From NCBI GenBank assembly GCA_004194705.1, contig SADC01001234.1, positions 1-64,000 of the forward strand: a stretch of 64,000 nucleotides of DNA, read 5' to 3'. The notes beneath the pieces were generated by a model that worked only from the letters and a program-made list of their open reading frames with translations, did not search any database and was not told the origin of the DNA. Positions 47,401-57,950 of the stretch are shown here, one piece after another (within the stretch, counting starts at the first letter, position 1; every line of letters starts with the position of its first letter). The stretch comes from Ditylenchus dipsaci. Lineage: Eukaryota; Nematoda; Chromadorea; Rhabditida; Anguinidae. A program made the translations under genes and the position numbers.

Positions 47401-50400
47401 GTCCTCTGTGCTTCTCCGTTTCTAAAAACTGTTTAGGTTTCTGGCTGATCGATATGTCTTTGGATTTGTCCTCATTGCAAATTCACTGATGCCCGCGGAG
47501 ATCAGTGTGATGGCTGTGGAAAGTTGTTGGATGCCGTGGAATTGGTTGAGCCAAAGTGCCATCTATGCCAAAACACTCCGAAAGTCAAGCAGTCGAAGCA
47601 CATCTTCTTGGATCTGGATAGATTAGCTGTAAATGTTTAGTATTTATTTTTTTTAAGAAAGTAAGTTTTCAGGGTGAGGTGGAGAAGCATTTTGATGCCG
47701 TCACAAGTGCTGAAGATTCTCACTGGTCTGTAAATGCTATTGCTATTGTCAAAAGCTGGTTGAAGGGAGGTTTGGAGAAGGTTATATCTTTGTCGATCTT
47801 TTCACACTGTTTTGTATTTCCTGATTTTAGCGCTGCATTACTCGGGATCTGAAGTGGGGAACACCTGTGCCATTAGAAGAATTCGCATCTAAGGTGATTG
47901 GCGCGGTCTAGTCGGATCGATAGTAATTTAACACTTTATTAGGTGTTCTACGTGTGGTTCGATGCTCCTATTGGATACCTGTCGATGACTAAAGCTTTGC
48001 TCGGGAAGGATGGCATGGAAAAGTGGTGGAAAAATCCAGATGAAGTTGAATTGGTGAATTAGTTGGGGAAGGGTTGTTTGCTGAAGTGAAAATTTCCCTA
48101 TTTTTTTAGTACCAATTTTGGGCAAAGACAATGTTGCGTTTCATGGCGTCATCTTTCCTGCCACTCAAATAGCTACAGGGGAGAACTTTACCAAAGTTCG
48201 TCACATGTGTGCTACGGAATACTTAAATTACGAAGACAAGAAGTTTAGCAAATCTCGCAATACTGGTCATTTTTCACTTCTATGGCGGAAAGGAGAAAGT
48301 TGTGCCATTTTAGTTTGTGCCCATTCAATTTGTGCCCAAATTTAGTGGATTATTCAGTCTTTTTGAACTGAATTATGGGCACAAATTGAATGGGCACAAA
48401 CTGAAATGGCACAACTTTCTCCTTCCCTCTATGGCGACCCAAGTAGCGTGATATAATTGGTTTTAGGTGTATTCGGCGATTCAGTATCGACAATTGGAAT
48501 TCAAGCAGATGTCTGGCGCTTCTATCTAGGTTTTCTTGGGGTTGTTTTGTGCTTACTAACACGCCAGCTTTAGTTTACATGCGTCCGGAATCGCAAGACA
48601 CTGCTTTCTGCTGGGATGATTTTATGGCCAAGGTATTCTTTTCTAGATTCGTATAGATGAAAATGTGTCGAAATGGTCAGAGTAGTCCTGCTCGAACTCA
48701 AAGAAAAAGTAAGACAGACAAATCCTGTCGTTACAAAATATTTTTTTGCACCTTCAATTCAAAAATTTAGAAAAACGTTTTCGTCGAAGGTGTGCGCATG
48801 ACTTTGGCCCATAGTACACTTGACTAATTTGGAGGACCATGCTCACGGTGGTCTGGTGGTCCCACGCCAATTCAAAATTTTTCCTTATCGTTGGATTCCC
48901 GCACGGATTTACAGCAGGGTCTATAATTTTATATCAGGTGTGGTTTTGTTAGAAACCAATTTTTTGAATCCGAGCAGATAATCAATGAGAAAATTTGACC
49001 CTACTGGCTTATACCCCCCCCCCCAAGCTACTTTCTTACTTTCGTGGCAAAAAGAGACTCTATATGCATTTTATGATCAAGAGTACTTCTCGGAATCATG
49101 TCTAAGACTCATCGGCTGTCTTACCATGTTTTTCAACTGGGCCGTGGCAAAAAAAAGACTCATCCAAAAATTAAAAGACAACCATCAGGATCCACCCGGC
49201 AGATCGGTCTGATCAGCTCGAGTACTTATACTTTTACGTGCACCACAAGTGGCTGGGTTTGAAAGCGCTTTTACTGCTTTAAATTGCTTTTTAAATTGCT
49301 TTTGTAGCCTTTTAACGACAAAATGATTACTTAAAAATGATTTTCAGACACTCTGAAAAAACTTGATTTTGGGGGGGGGTATAAGCCAGTAGATCCGAGG
49401 ATTGGGGGGGGGGTATAAGAAAGTAGCTGTTTTGGGGGGGGTCGGTGGTGGTTATAAGCCAGTAGCGCCAAAAATGTTTTGAATTGGCGGGGATAACCAG
49501 ACCACGGTGAGCATATCCCTTTAAGCATAACTGACTTTTTTAATGATTTTCAAAATGTAATAATACAAAAACATGGAATTAAGGTCAAATTTTGTCTGGT
49601 CACTAGATTTTATCAGATTTTCGAGGTCACGGAGTGGTTATTAGATCTTTCAATTTAAATCATGATGTTGTCCACATGAGTCTGCTTGAAAACTTTTTTC
49701 ACAAAATTTTTTAACACTGATCTCTATTTTTTTAATTATAGGTCAACTCTGAGCTGAATGATAACCTCGGCAATTTTGTGCAACGCTCTCTCACATTTGT
49801 CTTTAACCATTTTCAAGGAGTCATTCCAGCGATGAAAATGACGCCGATTGAAGATGAGCTTTTCTTGGCAGTCAACAAGGAATTGGCGGAGTACACTAAA
49901 AATCTGGAGTCTGTGAAGCTTAAAAATGCACTTGTTGGAATTCTCTCAATATCGCGTCTCGGTAATCAGTATATCCAAGCAAATAAGCCGTGGTTGGCTG
50001 TCAAAGGAACAGAAAAAGACAAGTAGGTCGAGCTCACTTCATATCTTTGTCACTGTTTTTTTTTGTTTAGGCAAAGAGCAGCCACGGTGGTAGCGGTGGC
50101 AGCTAATCTGTCAATGTTGCTGTCAACAACTTTTTATCCGTTCATGCCAGAGGCAAGTAAGCAGATCAGACAGACGTGCAACATCCAGCAATCTATCAGA
50201 CTTCCAAATGCCTTTATCCAGTTTCTTGTTGATGGTCACACTATTTCCAAGGTAATATTCAGCGATGTTGGACTATATGATTCATGTCTGTACTCAATTT
50301 TAGCCTGTACCACTGTTTCCAAAGCTGGAAGAAGCCAGTATCAAAGAGTGGAAAGTTCGTTTTGGTGCCGTTTCTCAAGGTGTGAGAAACCAGTGAAATC

Positions 50401-53400
50401 AGCTGCGACAACTGACAAAAAGTTGAAGAAGACTGAGTCGAAAGGTGCTAACCTTATACTTCTGTCAAGAATATTTTGGCTTTCATAACGTTAGGAAAAA
50501 ACTAGAAGGCAAAAAAGTACTAGGATTAGCCAAGACTCTAAAAATCTTATTTTTCAGTCGAAATATCCCCTAACCCATCTTGAGATTAAAAATCCAGATA
50601 AGATTCCCATGTTTCCCTAGTCTTCTGTACCGTTGAATTAAAATTCACTCATTTCTCAGTCTTTTGTCGTGCTTTCGGGCAGGAGCAGCCTGTGCCAATT
50701 CAAATCGTGTCACCGTAAATTGTGCCAAATCAAGAGCAAAATTGGGTAAATATTTGCCGAATATTGCTCTTAATTTTGTCACAAATTTGCGGTGGCACAA
50801 TTTGAATTGGCACCAGGGTTTGCAAGAAAGGCCTATTTTTACGAATGCTAGTAGAAGACAAAATGTTAGCACTAGCATATTTGAAGTCTAGCTTGCCATC
50901 ATAATTTTACTAGCATTTCTAAAAGTCAACTAAAATAAAATGCAACCCTAGAATTTACAAAAGTTCGTTTTTGTCGTCGATTTCTACTAGCGTTCATAAA
51001 AGTCTGGAAAAGGCAAAACGCAAAGCTAGCATTTACAAAAGTTTGATTTTAAAGGGGCATGCTCGCCGTCGATGGGAATATTTTGAAAGGCGGGCACCAG
51101 GTCAATTCAAAAAAAATTATTTTGAAATAAAAAATTTTGAGTACTCTTCCGGCAATATATAATAAAAAATGCTTGGACTAACTAATAGTATAGATGGCTC
51201 AGTGGTATGGCGTTGGGGTACCGTGAGAGTCGGTCGTCGGTTCGATTCCGGTTGGAAACAATGTTTTTCCTTGACTTTTACTATAATAGACATTTTAATT
51301 CTCGTTTGAATTTCACTGGTACCCGCCTTTGAAAATATTCCCATCGGCGGCGAGCATGCCCCTTTAAGTCAGATTTCTACTAGCATTTTAAAAGTCTACT
51401 AAAAACAGATCACCGAACTAGCATTTAAAAAAGTTTGATTTTATAGTTAATTCTCCAATAGCATTTACGAAAGTTTGATTTTACAGTTAGTTCTCTACTA
51501 GCATTTACATAAGTTTGATTTTAAATCAGATTTCTACTAGCATTTTCTAAAGTCTAGTAAAAACAGAAGGCTCAGCTGGCATTTCTGAAAGTTTTTTTCG
51601 CTGCACATTTCTACTAGCATTTTCTAAAATCTAGTGAAAAAAGAAGAGCGTCGAGAGCAATCACAGACTTCTATCAAATGCTACCAGAGAAATAACCACA
51701 AACTCAAAATTTATTAGATTTTAGAAAATGCTAGTAGAAATCTGACTGAAAATCAAACTTTCGTAAATGCTAGCTTGCTGTTCTGTTTTTACTAGACTCT
51801 TGAAAATGCTAGTAAACATCTCGCGATGAAACCAAACTTTTGTAAATGCTAGTGTGACATTTTGTTTTTACTAGACTAGATAAAGTTAGGGCAAAAATGG
51901 CTTACTAGCATTTTCTGTCGGACTTCCAGGAAAAAACTGCAAACCTGATTGGCACAGTCTTCTCCTGCTCGTACTTTCATGTATAGAATAGCAGATGATA
52001 AGTGGTTAGCGAAAATGGCGGGGATTTAAAAATATGTTTTATAAGTCGCTAGTTAAAGGGGAACTTTATATACGCATCGCCTATTATCGAAAGCTCAAGT
52101 CCCTCTGGGTATTTTTTAATCTACTTTTTTTTAGTAAGTTTACTGATTTTTGAGTGCAAAAATCATCGAGCAATCGATTGCAACCATTTCCAGCACTGCT
52201 TTGCTGTCAGCAACTGCCTCAATTTTCCGATTTAAAGCAAATTACCGTCAAAATAAAAGGAAACCATTCAAAATGATGCGTACCAGATAGCCTGAGCATC
52301 TATCAATTTTATTTATTTGTCAACGCGTTTAGAGACTTTCCGGAGTCCGAATTTCCTGTAAAACCAGATAGAAACTTTTACACACCGAAATCGCCTGATA
52401 AAAGCAAGGTAGCTAGCGAAGGTTTGATCCGGGAAGAAGCGAGTACTATTGAGGGTAGGGTTTCGGTATTATTTAGGAACTGACTTTTTTTGAAATTTGA
52501 ATTTACATGATTTCATACAACCGTATGCCGAAAATGATGGCAAGAAGCCGGGCTACATTTTGAGTGTGAGGTTGAAAATGAGTATGTTAATTAAAATTGC
52601 AAAGAACGTCAGTTCCAGGATACTACCGAAAAGTTCTCGGATAGTCCTGGGCAGGATGTCATGGAATTGGGCATCTTAGAAGATTTTTCGGCGCTTGTAT
52701 AAAATACAACACCCCCCCCCCCCCAAAAATCGTACCTTTTTAAAATCGCTGTAACTACCCTTGCAAACAACAAGTTTAGGCTTAGCCGTTAGGCTTGGGG
52801 GTAGGCCAGCGTACAGAAGTTGTGACTAATAATTTTAGTACTTTGTACTTAAAGTGGGTACTTAAATAGTGCCACCCCGAAGCACCCAAAGGGCCACCCT
52901 GCTTGTACAGAAAGGTCAAAATTTTTTAATGAAGCCAGTCAAAGAAAAACACTGAAAACGATCGATTTTCGTAAATAAGCCTGTCTTAGCCTGTAAATAA
53001 GCTCCGGTAGGTGGAAAAGCCTGTGCTGATGATCTTGTTGGATAGCCCAGAGTGTGAGAACCGATTTGACACTAAACTTGTAAATAAAAGCAGAAAATAA
53101 CAAGGACTCTCGAACCTGTGACCTAGGGCGATGCGTAAATAAAGTTTAAATAAAGCTAAAAAATTTATTCCTATTGGTATTTCCAGGATCAAAGAAGGAA
53201 GATATGTCAGTCAAGAGCGTAGCTGTTGAACCCGACTCGAATTTTCCAAAGCTTGCCTTGGCTCAAAAGAATATTGATACTTTGGTAGAGACTATTTCAA
53301 AGAAGTTGGAGAAAGCAAGTGAGTTTGCAACGTTAATTAACGATTGAATGCCTGAATGGCTTTTTTAGAAAGCCTGTTCGTTGATAATGAACTGGAAAAG

Positions 53401-54430
53401 CTAGACGCCATTAATCAGGTATTGAAGCAGCAAGTGCTGGACTTGAAGAAGCAGATGGGTGTTGATGATGGTCTTATCAAAGCCTTAGGTAATTTTGTTA
53501 AGCATATTGTATTTTTCATCAATAATTTTCCTTCTAAGATTCGATTAAACCGACTACCACAGCAGATACAAGCGAGAACAAGAAGGCTGTGCCAAAGAAG
53601 GATCCAACATCAGTTCAGACCAAAAAGACAGAGAAGAAAGAGCCTATAATTAATTCTGGAGGAGGAGTAAAGCCTGTTTCGGATGAGGAGGTGGATGTAG
53701 GAAGATTGGACATGCGGGTAGGAAGAATTCTCGAGGTAAAAAAACATCCGGACGCCGACTCCCTCTACGTCGAGACAATTGATTTGGGAGAAGCCAGTAC
53801 TCGCACAGTCGTATCTGGTAATCATACTATGGGTTTTTTGACTCGGGTGATCAAATTTTTTGATATAGGTCTGGTGAAGCATGTGCCATTGGAGCAGGTT
53901 TTTTGGTGGGGTTTTAGCAGTGTAATAATTTCTTTTTTACAGATGCAAAACAGACTGGTGGTGTGCCTCTGCAACTTGAAGCCTGCAAAGGTAGACTGTT
54001 TGAGAGGATTTCCAAATGAGTTAATTTTTCGTGTTTTTAGATGAGAGGCGTGGAGTCTCAGGCCATGGTAACTCAGTCATTTTCTATATATGGATCTAAA
54101 CTATTCCTATTTATTACAGGTGATGTGTGCTTCTTCTCCCGACAAGGTGGAAATTATGGAAGTGGACCCGTCGTGCATTCCAGGTGACGTTGTGGAATAT
54201 GGGACCTTTATTCGTCGTCCTGATGCTGTTCTTAATCCAAAGAAAAAGATCTGGGAAGCGGTAAGCTTTCTAGTTTTGATTTTTAGGGTACGAGATTTAA
54301 GATATTTTTCTAGGTGGCTGTGGATCTGAAGGTCTCGCAAGAAGGGGTGGCCGTCTACAAGGATCAGGTTCTGACTATTAAGCAGAAGCAAATCACAGCG
54401 CCCACTCTAAAGAATGTACCGATGAAGTGA
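44456..54430 (+). CDS. mars-1: methionyl-tRNA synthetase, cytosolic
   Basis: Charges tRNA-Met with methionine in the cytosol. 25 GT-AG exons: 44456-44550, 44605-44639, 44695-44733, 46319-46361, 46608-46671, 46722-46861, 46917-47006, 47437-47628, 47673-47780, 47831-47893, 47943-48053, 48110-48265, 48467-48529, 48574-48632, 49742-50022, 50071-50251, 50304-50444, 53187-53318, 53369-53488, 53539-53817, 53869-53897, 53943-53990, 54041-54067, 54120-54260, 54314-54430. Motifs: [14 protein letters not shown] (HIGH-type), CGTDEYGTA, Zn ligands CEKCDR and [35 protein letters not shown] (KMSKS-type), anticodon-binding [15 protein letters not shown] coiled-coil linker and a C-terminal EMAPII tRNA-binding domain follow ([40 protein letters not shown]). 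There is no N-terminal GST domain. One base appears lost near 47465 (T), 48117 (T) and 50388 (A); with them the model is exactly 919 codons. These are most likely homopolymer errors. Confidence 0.95.
45039..45074 (+). repeat. second copy of the 36-base MARS1-start repeat
   Basis: Identical to 44427-44462, including CCATGAAAA. Its ATG is followed by a short frame only. Confidence 0.85.
45315..45618. mobile_element. TTAA-flanked palindromic MITE
   Basis: TTAA on both sides (45311-45314 and 45619-45622), ends CCGTGGCGCGCAGAACAG and the near-complement. The interior is made of GATAAATTTATC and CAGATAAAATT units. No coding capacity. Confidence 0.75.
45728..45790 (-). repeat. SINE-like fragment with tRNA B-box
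   Basis: On the minus strand: GATGATGATTCGAATCCACC, then TGGGTTCATACC and a T-rich tail. Same layout as 56430-56480. Confidence 0.45.
46435..46560. mobile_element. palindrome in MARS1 intron 4
   Basis: AATGCGCGCGGGACACTTCT on the left pairs with AGAAGCGTCCCGCGAATTCT on the right, with TCTTTCTC and GAGACGAAAGAG inside. A small foldback element. Confidence 0.65.
47155..47305. repeat. hAT-end-like palindrome in MARS1 intron 7
   Basis: Repeats of CAAGACAAGA and TCTTGTCTTG end in GTTTCTGTCTCTATA, similar to the CGTCTCTA end of the hAT at 22273-24944 with CAAGA in place of CGAGA. Probably a diverged non-autonomous relative. Confidence 0.5.
48283..48427. mobile_element. palindrome in MARS1 intron 12
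   Basis: GGAGAAAGTTGTGCCATTTT pairs with AAATGGCACAACTTTCTCC, and TTTGTGCCCATTCAATTTGT with its complement. The whole stretch folds on itself within the intron 48266-48466. Confidence 0.75.
48831..49520. mobile_element. TTAA-family foldback in MARS1 intron 14
   Basis: Left end GGACCATGCTCACGGTGG, right end CCACGGTGAGCATATCCCT followed by TTAA at 49521. It carries inserted poly-G/poly-C foldback pieces (about 49000-49475) such as CTACTGGCTTATACC and GGTATAAGCCAGTAG. Confidence 0.65.
50685..50818. mobile_element. palindrome in MARS1 intron 17
   Basis: TGTGCCAATTCAAATCGTGT pairs with GGCACAATTTGAATTGGCAC across a loop containing AAATATTTGCCGAATATT. Distantly like 48283-48427. Confidence 0.65.
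51053..51363. mobile_element. TTAA-family MITE carrying a tRNA-like unit
   Basis: TTAA at 51049-51052 and 51364-51367, ends AGGGGCATGCTCGCCG and the near-complement. Arms pair through GGGAATATTTTGAAAGGCGG. The loop contains the tRNA-like unit at 51187-51262. Confidence 0.85.
51187..51262 (+). repeat. tRNA-like unit inside the TTAA MITE
   Basis: A-box-like TGGCTCAGTGGTATGG and B-box/T-arm GTCGGTTCGATTCCGGT are clear. The acceptor stem does not pair well, so a working tRNA is unlikely. Confidence 0.45.
52760..52830 (+). repeat. ~65-base dispersed repeat
   Basis: CAACAAGTTTAGGCTTAGCC through AGAAGTTGTGACTAATAA is shared with 58783-58848 in the same orientation. Confidence 0.6.
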
Positions 54431-55346
54431 ATGTTTTCAGTATCCAGGGCCGTTGTTGTAGTCGATATTGTTGTTCCTGTTTTTGTTGAACACAGTAAAA
54501 TGTTTTCGTTAAACCTTCTCGACTATTCCATATTCCTGTCGGGTTTTCATTAGTATTAGGGGTAATGGCTGACATCGACATTCGAATATTTTTTTGAGTG
54601 TCGCTGTCATCCTAGTGTTACTGTAATTATTAGAGACACTGTTAGGTCTCTTACAACGAGCTTGTACGGGCTACGGACGTTCGACCCTAAGGCGTTTGAC
54701 CCTGAGCCGTTTGACCCGAAATATTTGCAATTTTCGCATTTTATATCCGTTCTTTCTCTTCTCTATTTCCTGAATTCAACGTTTCACCCGCTTCTGCTAT
54801 TTGGGCACCCTCATTCGGGCAACCTATATTGGCACCAAATTTAAAATATGCTTTTTTCAAACTCAAAGCTGTGGTTGCTTAAATATTGGGTGTAAATTAG
54901 TTTTTAATGATCATTAGGACTCAGAGTGGGGTACGCGACAATTCTTCTTCAGAACAATTCGTCCTCGGGGCCGATTCATCCTCGGGGTCGTTTCGTCCTC
55001 AGCCCTTTTTAACGTTTATCTAATATAACAAGCTTCTAGTAAATTGGTCCTCTACAAATTTATCCTCAGTAAAGTCTTCGAAGGTTACAGGTTCGAAACC
55101 CGGTAGCGGCAACAATTAATTTTTCTTGAATGAAATACATTTAAGCGATTAAGAAGTCTCAGGATGCTAAGCAAACCACCTGTACTTTTCCTAAACAGGT
55201 CCCTACCCATAGAATTTGAAAGGATTCCGTCAGAAAATCCTGGGTACGCCTATGGTCATACCCTATCCACAATCGTGTCCTGAGCATGATTTGGTAACTC
55301 TAAAAAACGAGGACTTCACTTACAGGAACGCCAGTTCTGACCAGAT
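54431..55346. other. MARS1 downstream region, no gene
   Basis: No exon seen. Around 55075-55115 is the 3' half of a tRNA-like sequence (ACAGGTTCGAAACCCGGT) without a matching 5' half. Confidence 0.5.
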
Positions 55347-56921
55347 CAGGGGTGGAACGGAATTCCGATTTCCGTCTTCCGATTTCCGATTTCCGGCACT
55401 TTTTCTCTTCCGTTTTCCGATTTCCGAAAAAATCGGGCGAATTTCGTAAATTTCGGAAGAGAATAATTCACTTGAAAAATATTTTCGAAGTATTTTTTGC
55501 AGAAATGTCTTGCAAGGAAATGGAAGTTACAGCTTTGCAGAGCGTACACACTCATTTGGGCGAATATCATTCGGGCGCCCTGGTTTAGGCGCCCTCATTT
55601 GGGCGCCATTACTATATAGTGATTTTAAAATTATTTAAATAGTCTGAAAAGGCTATGTTAACTTCCGAGGTAGCATGTGAACCATCGGGTACCTGCCTAA
55701 AAAGAGTATCCAGCTCCACAATCCAAAAATTTTAGATTTTGTCAAAAAAATTTAAAACCATTGTATCGTACCCAAAACCAAGCGTTCAACATGGTTTAAT
55801 GATACCCAAACAGCAACTTTACTAAAAAAAGCCCGTGCCGAGGTAGGACATGACTTAAAAAAGTATCTATTTGAATAATTTTGACACCGGTGTCAAAATT
55901 ATCTCCCTCTCCCCCGATCCTCGGTGTGAAGTGTTACTTTATTACTTAAATCATGAACGATAAACGACTTAATTTGCGATCATATACTTAGAACTCATTT
56001 AGCTAGTTAAAATGGAGATGAAAAACATAGTTTACACTCAGATTGACTCGAACCAGCAACCTCGCTGACGTGTATATGAAGCTCCGCAGCAACCGCACCC
56101 CAATTTAGACCAAGTGGTCGTCCACTTGGATCTAAATTTTTTAAATGCTTTTTTCGGGTTTCGAAACAATTTTTCTGCACTAATTCGAGCATGCTGAAGA
56201 TGGTTTGACAATGGTAAAATCACGCCTTTATCGAGAAATTTTCGAGATATTGCTAACCATTGATTTTGATAAATCAAGAATTAGCAATAACTCAAAAATT
56301 TCTCGATAAAACGTGATTTCACCACTGTCAAACCATCTTCAGAAGCTCGAATTAGTTCAGAAAAATAATCTTGGTATCCACAAACGTGAAAATTTTTCGA
56401 TCCAAGTAGACGACCACTTGGACATCCACCGCCGGGGTTGCTGGTTCGAATCCACCTGGGTGCACACTTCATTTTTTACCGTAATTTTAAATATAAAAAG
56501 ACGAATGTTTGACCGTTCAGGACATTTGGGTGAAAAACTCCTACTCAAAATAAACCCCTACTCTGAAGTTACCTGGATATCAACCTGTCCAGGTGGTACT
56601 CAACCCTAGATTTGGATTGAAAGTGGACCATTGAATGTGGATCTAGAACACTGAGGCTGGAGGTAAATATCACTGTTGAGGTTGAAAATCACTATATAAT
56701 AATGGCGCCCAAATGAGGGCGCCCAAATGAGTACGAACCGATGCATGTGTACAACATTAAATTTTGGCACTATGAAATTTTTTGAATTTCTTCCGATTTC
56801 CGTCTTCCGATTTCCGATTTCCGGCAGTTTTTTCTTCCGATTTCCGACTTCCGGTTTGAGAATTTTCTACTTCCGGTTCCGATTTTTGTTCCGACTTTTT
56901 TTGTCTTCCGTTCCAGCCCTG
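55347..56921. mobile_element. non-autonomous hAT element, 1,575 bases
   Basis: Ends CAGGGGTGGAACGGAATTCC and CTTCCGTTCCAGCCCTG, flanked by a perfect 8-base duplication GACCAGAT (55339-55346 and 56922-56929). Subterminal arrays of TTCCGATTTCCG match the CGGAACGGAATTCGG arrays of the hAT at 6387-7598 in style. No transposase remains; the interior is a further foldback (GGGCGCCCTCATTTGGGCGC near 55590 and its complement near 56705) and a SINE-like pair. Confidence 0.9.
56030..56480. repeat. inverted SINE-like pair nested in the hAT
   Basis: The minus-strand unit ends near 56040 and the plus-strand unit ends near 56480 with GGTTGCTGGTTCGAATCCAC and TGGGTGCACACTTCATTTTT. Both share ACGACCACTTGGA and TCTCGATAAA blocks, and they meet head to head near 56280. 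Confidence 0.6.
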
Positions 56922-57005
56922 GACCAGATGGTAGTACCGATAAAGTGGTACTCAGGTGGTGGTACCCAGGCAGTTACCAGGTATCCCTACTCAGGCTGAT
57001 AGTAC

Positions 57006-57277
57006 CAGTGTTCTCAATATTCAAGGCAGAATGGAAAGTCAGAATGAAACTCAAAAATTCTGACACTCAGAAAGCGCGGGAAATTATTCTGAATGTCAGA
57101 CTCTTTCTGACTCTCAGAAATGACAATCACACAGGGAAAAAAACAGCGTGATCTGATCGATTTTTTCTTCTGACTCTCATTTCTGACAGTCAGAATAATT
57201 TCCCGCGCTTTCCGACTGTCAGAATTTTTGAATTTCATTCTGACTTTCCATTCTGCTTCTGACTATTGAGAACACTG
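57006..57277. mobile_element. hAT-type MITE, 272 bases
   Basis: Inverted ends CAGTGTTCTCAATATTCAAG and ACTATTGAGAACACTG, with a perfect 8-base duplication GATAGTAC (56998-57005 and 57278-57285). Arms pair through GGAAAGTCAGAATGAAA. Inserted in a field of GGTAGTACC-like short repeats (56930-57400). Confidence 0.9.
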
Positions 57278-57419
57278 GATAGTACTCAGAAAGGTAGTAG
57301 TACTTGGTTAGTGTGGTAGATGGTATTTTCTAGATAGTAGCACCTAAATGGGAGCACTCAGTTGGCAGTACCCAGGTTATATATGAGACCATTTTCTGTA
57401 GTGCATCTGACCATGTTGG

Positions 57420-57600
57420 TAACTGGATAATCTGGATGTCCCATGAAGCAACCAAACCAAGTTGTTGTCCACTTTTATCAAAAGTTTTTTTTTCACTTTT
57501 TATGTTCCTAAACCTGTTTACTGCACTAATTCAAGCATTCTAAATATGGTTTCAAATTAGTAAATTTACGTTTTGCAAAATTTACGAAAACTGTAAAAAT
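57420..57600 (+). repeat. diverged SINE-like unit
   Basis: TGCACTAATTCAAGCATTCT and ATATGGTTTCAAATTAGTAA match 56160-56230 (CTGCACTAATTCGAGCATGC). The tRNA-like end is not recognisable. Confidence 0.4.
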
Positions 57601-57604
57601 ATTA

Positions 57605-57950
57605 TAGTCAAACCTCGATTTAACGACCGCCACCTCAAGTTTGTTCCCACCTAGGGTCCGACACTTTTTTAAACCTTATTTTTAAAATAATTTATCGATT
57701 CTGTTTTGACAGTCTGGTCGCAAATATCGTAAGGATTCCGATTTTGCCGATCGTTTTCAAAAACCTAAAGTTTTCGCTTTAAAAATTCAAAACCTCGATT
57801 TAACGACCCCGCTTTTTAACATTAGAAGGTCGTTAAATCGAGGTTTTGATTTTTTGATAGCGAAAACTCTAGATTTCTGAAAAACGATCGGCGAAATCGG
57901 AATCCTTACGATATTTGCGACCAGACTGTCAAAAAAGAATCGATAAAATA
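57605..57950. mobile_element. pogo/Tigger-like MITE, right end lost
   Basis: Left end AGTCAAACCTCGATTTAACG. The same CCTCGATTTAACGACC motif occurs twice in inverted form at the centre (57790-57845). Arms share GGGTCCGACACTTTTTT and CCGATCGTTTT with 26885-27310. The outer right end beyond about 57950 is replaced by other sequence. 57951-58634 holds no supported exon. Confidence 0.75.

Larger units (their letters stand above)
50830..51930. repeat. CTAGCATTT repeat array in MARS1 intron 17
   Basis: Irregular tandem copies of TCTACTAGCATTTTCTAAAG and GCATTTACAAAAGTTTGATT in both orientations, spaced about 50-70 bases. A TTAA MITE (51053-51363) is inserted in it. The rest of the intron, 51931-53186, shows no exon. 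Confidence 0.8.
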
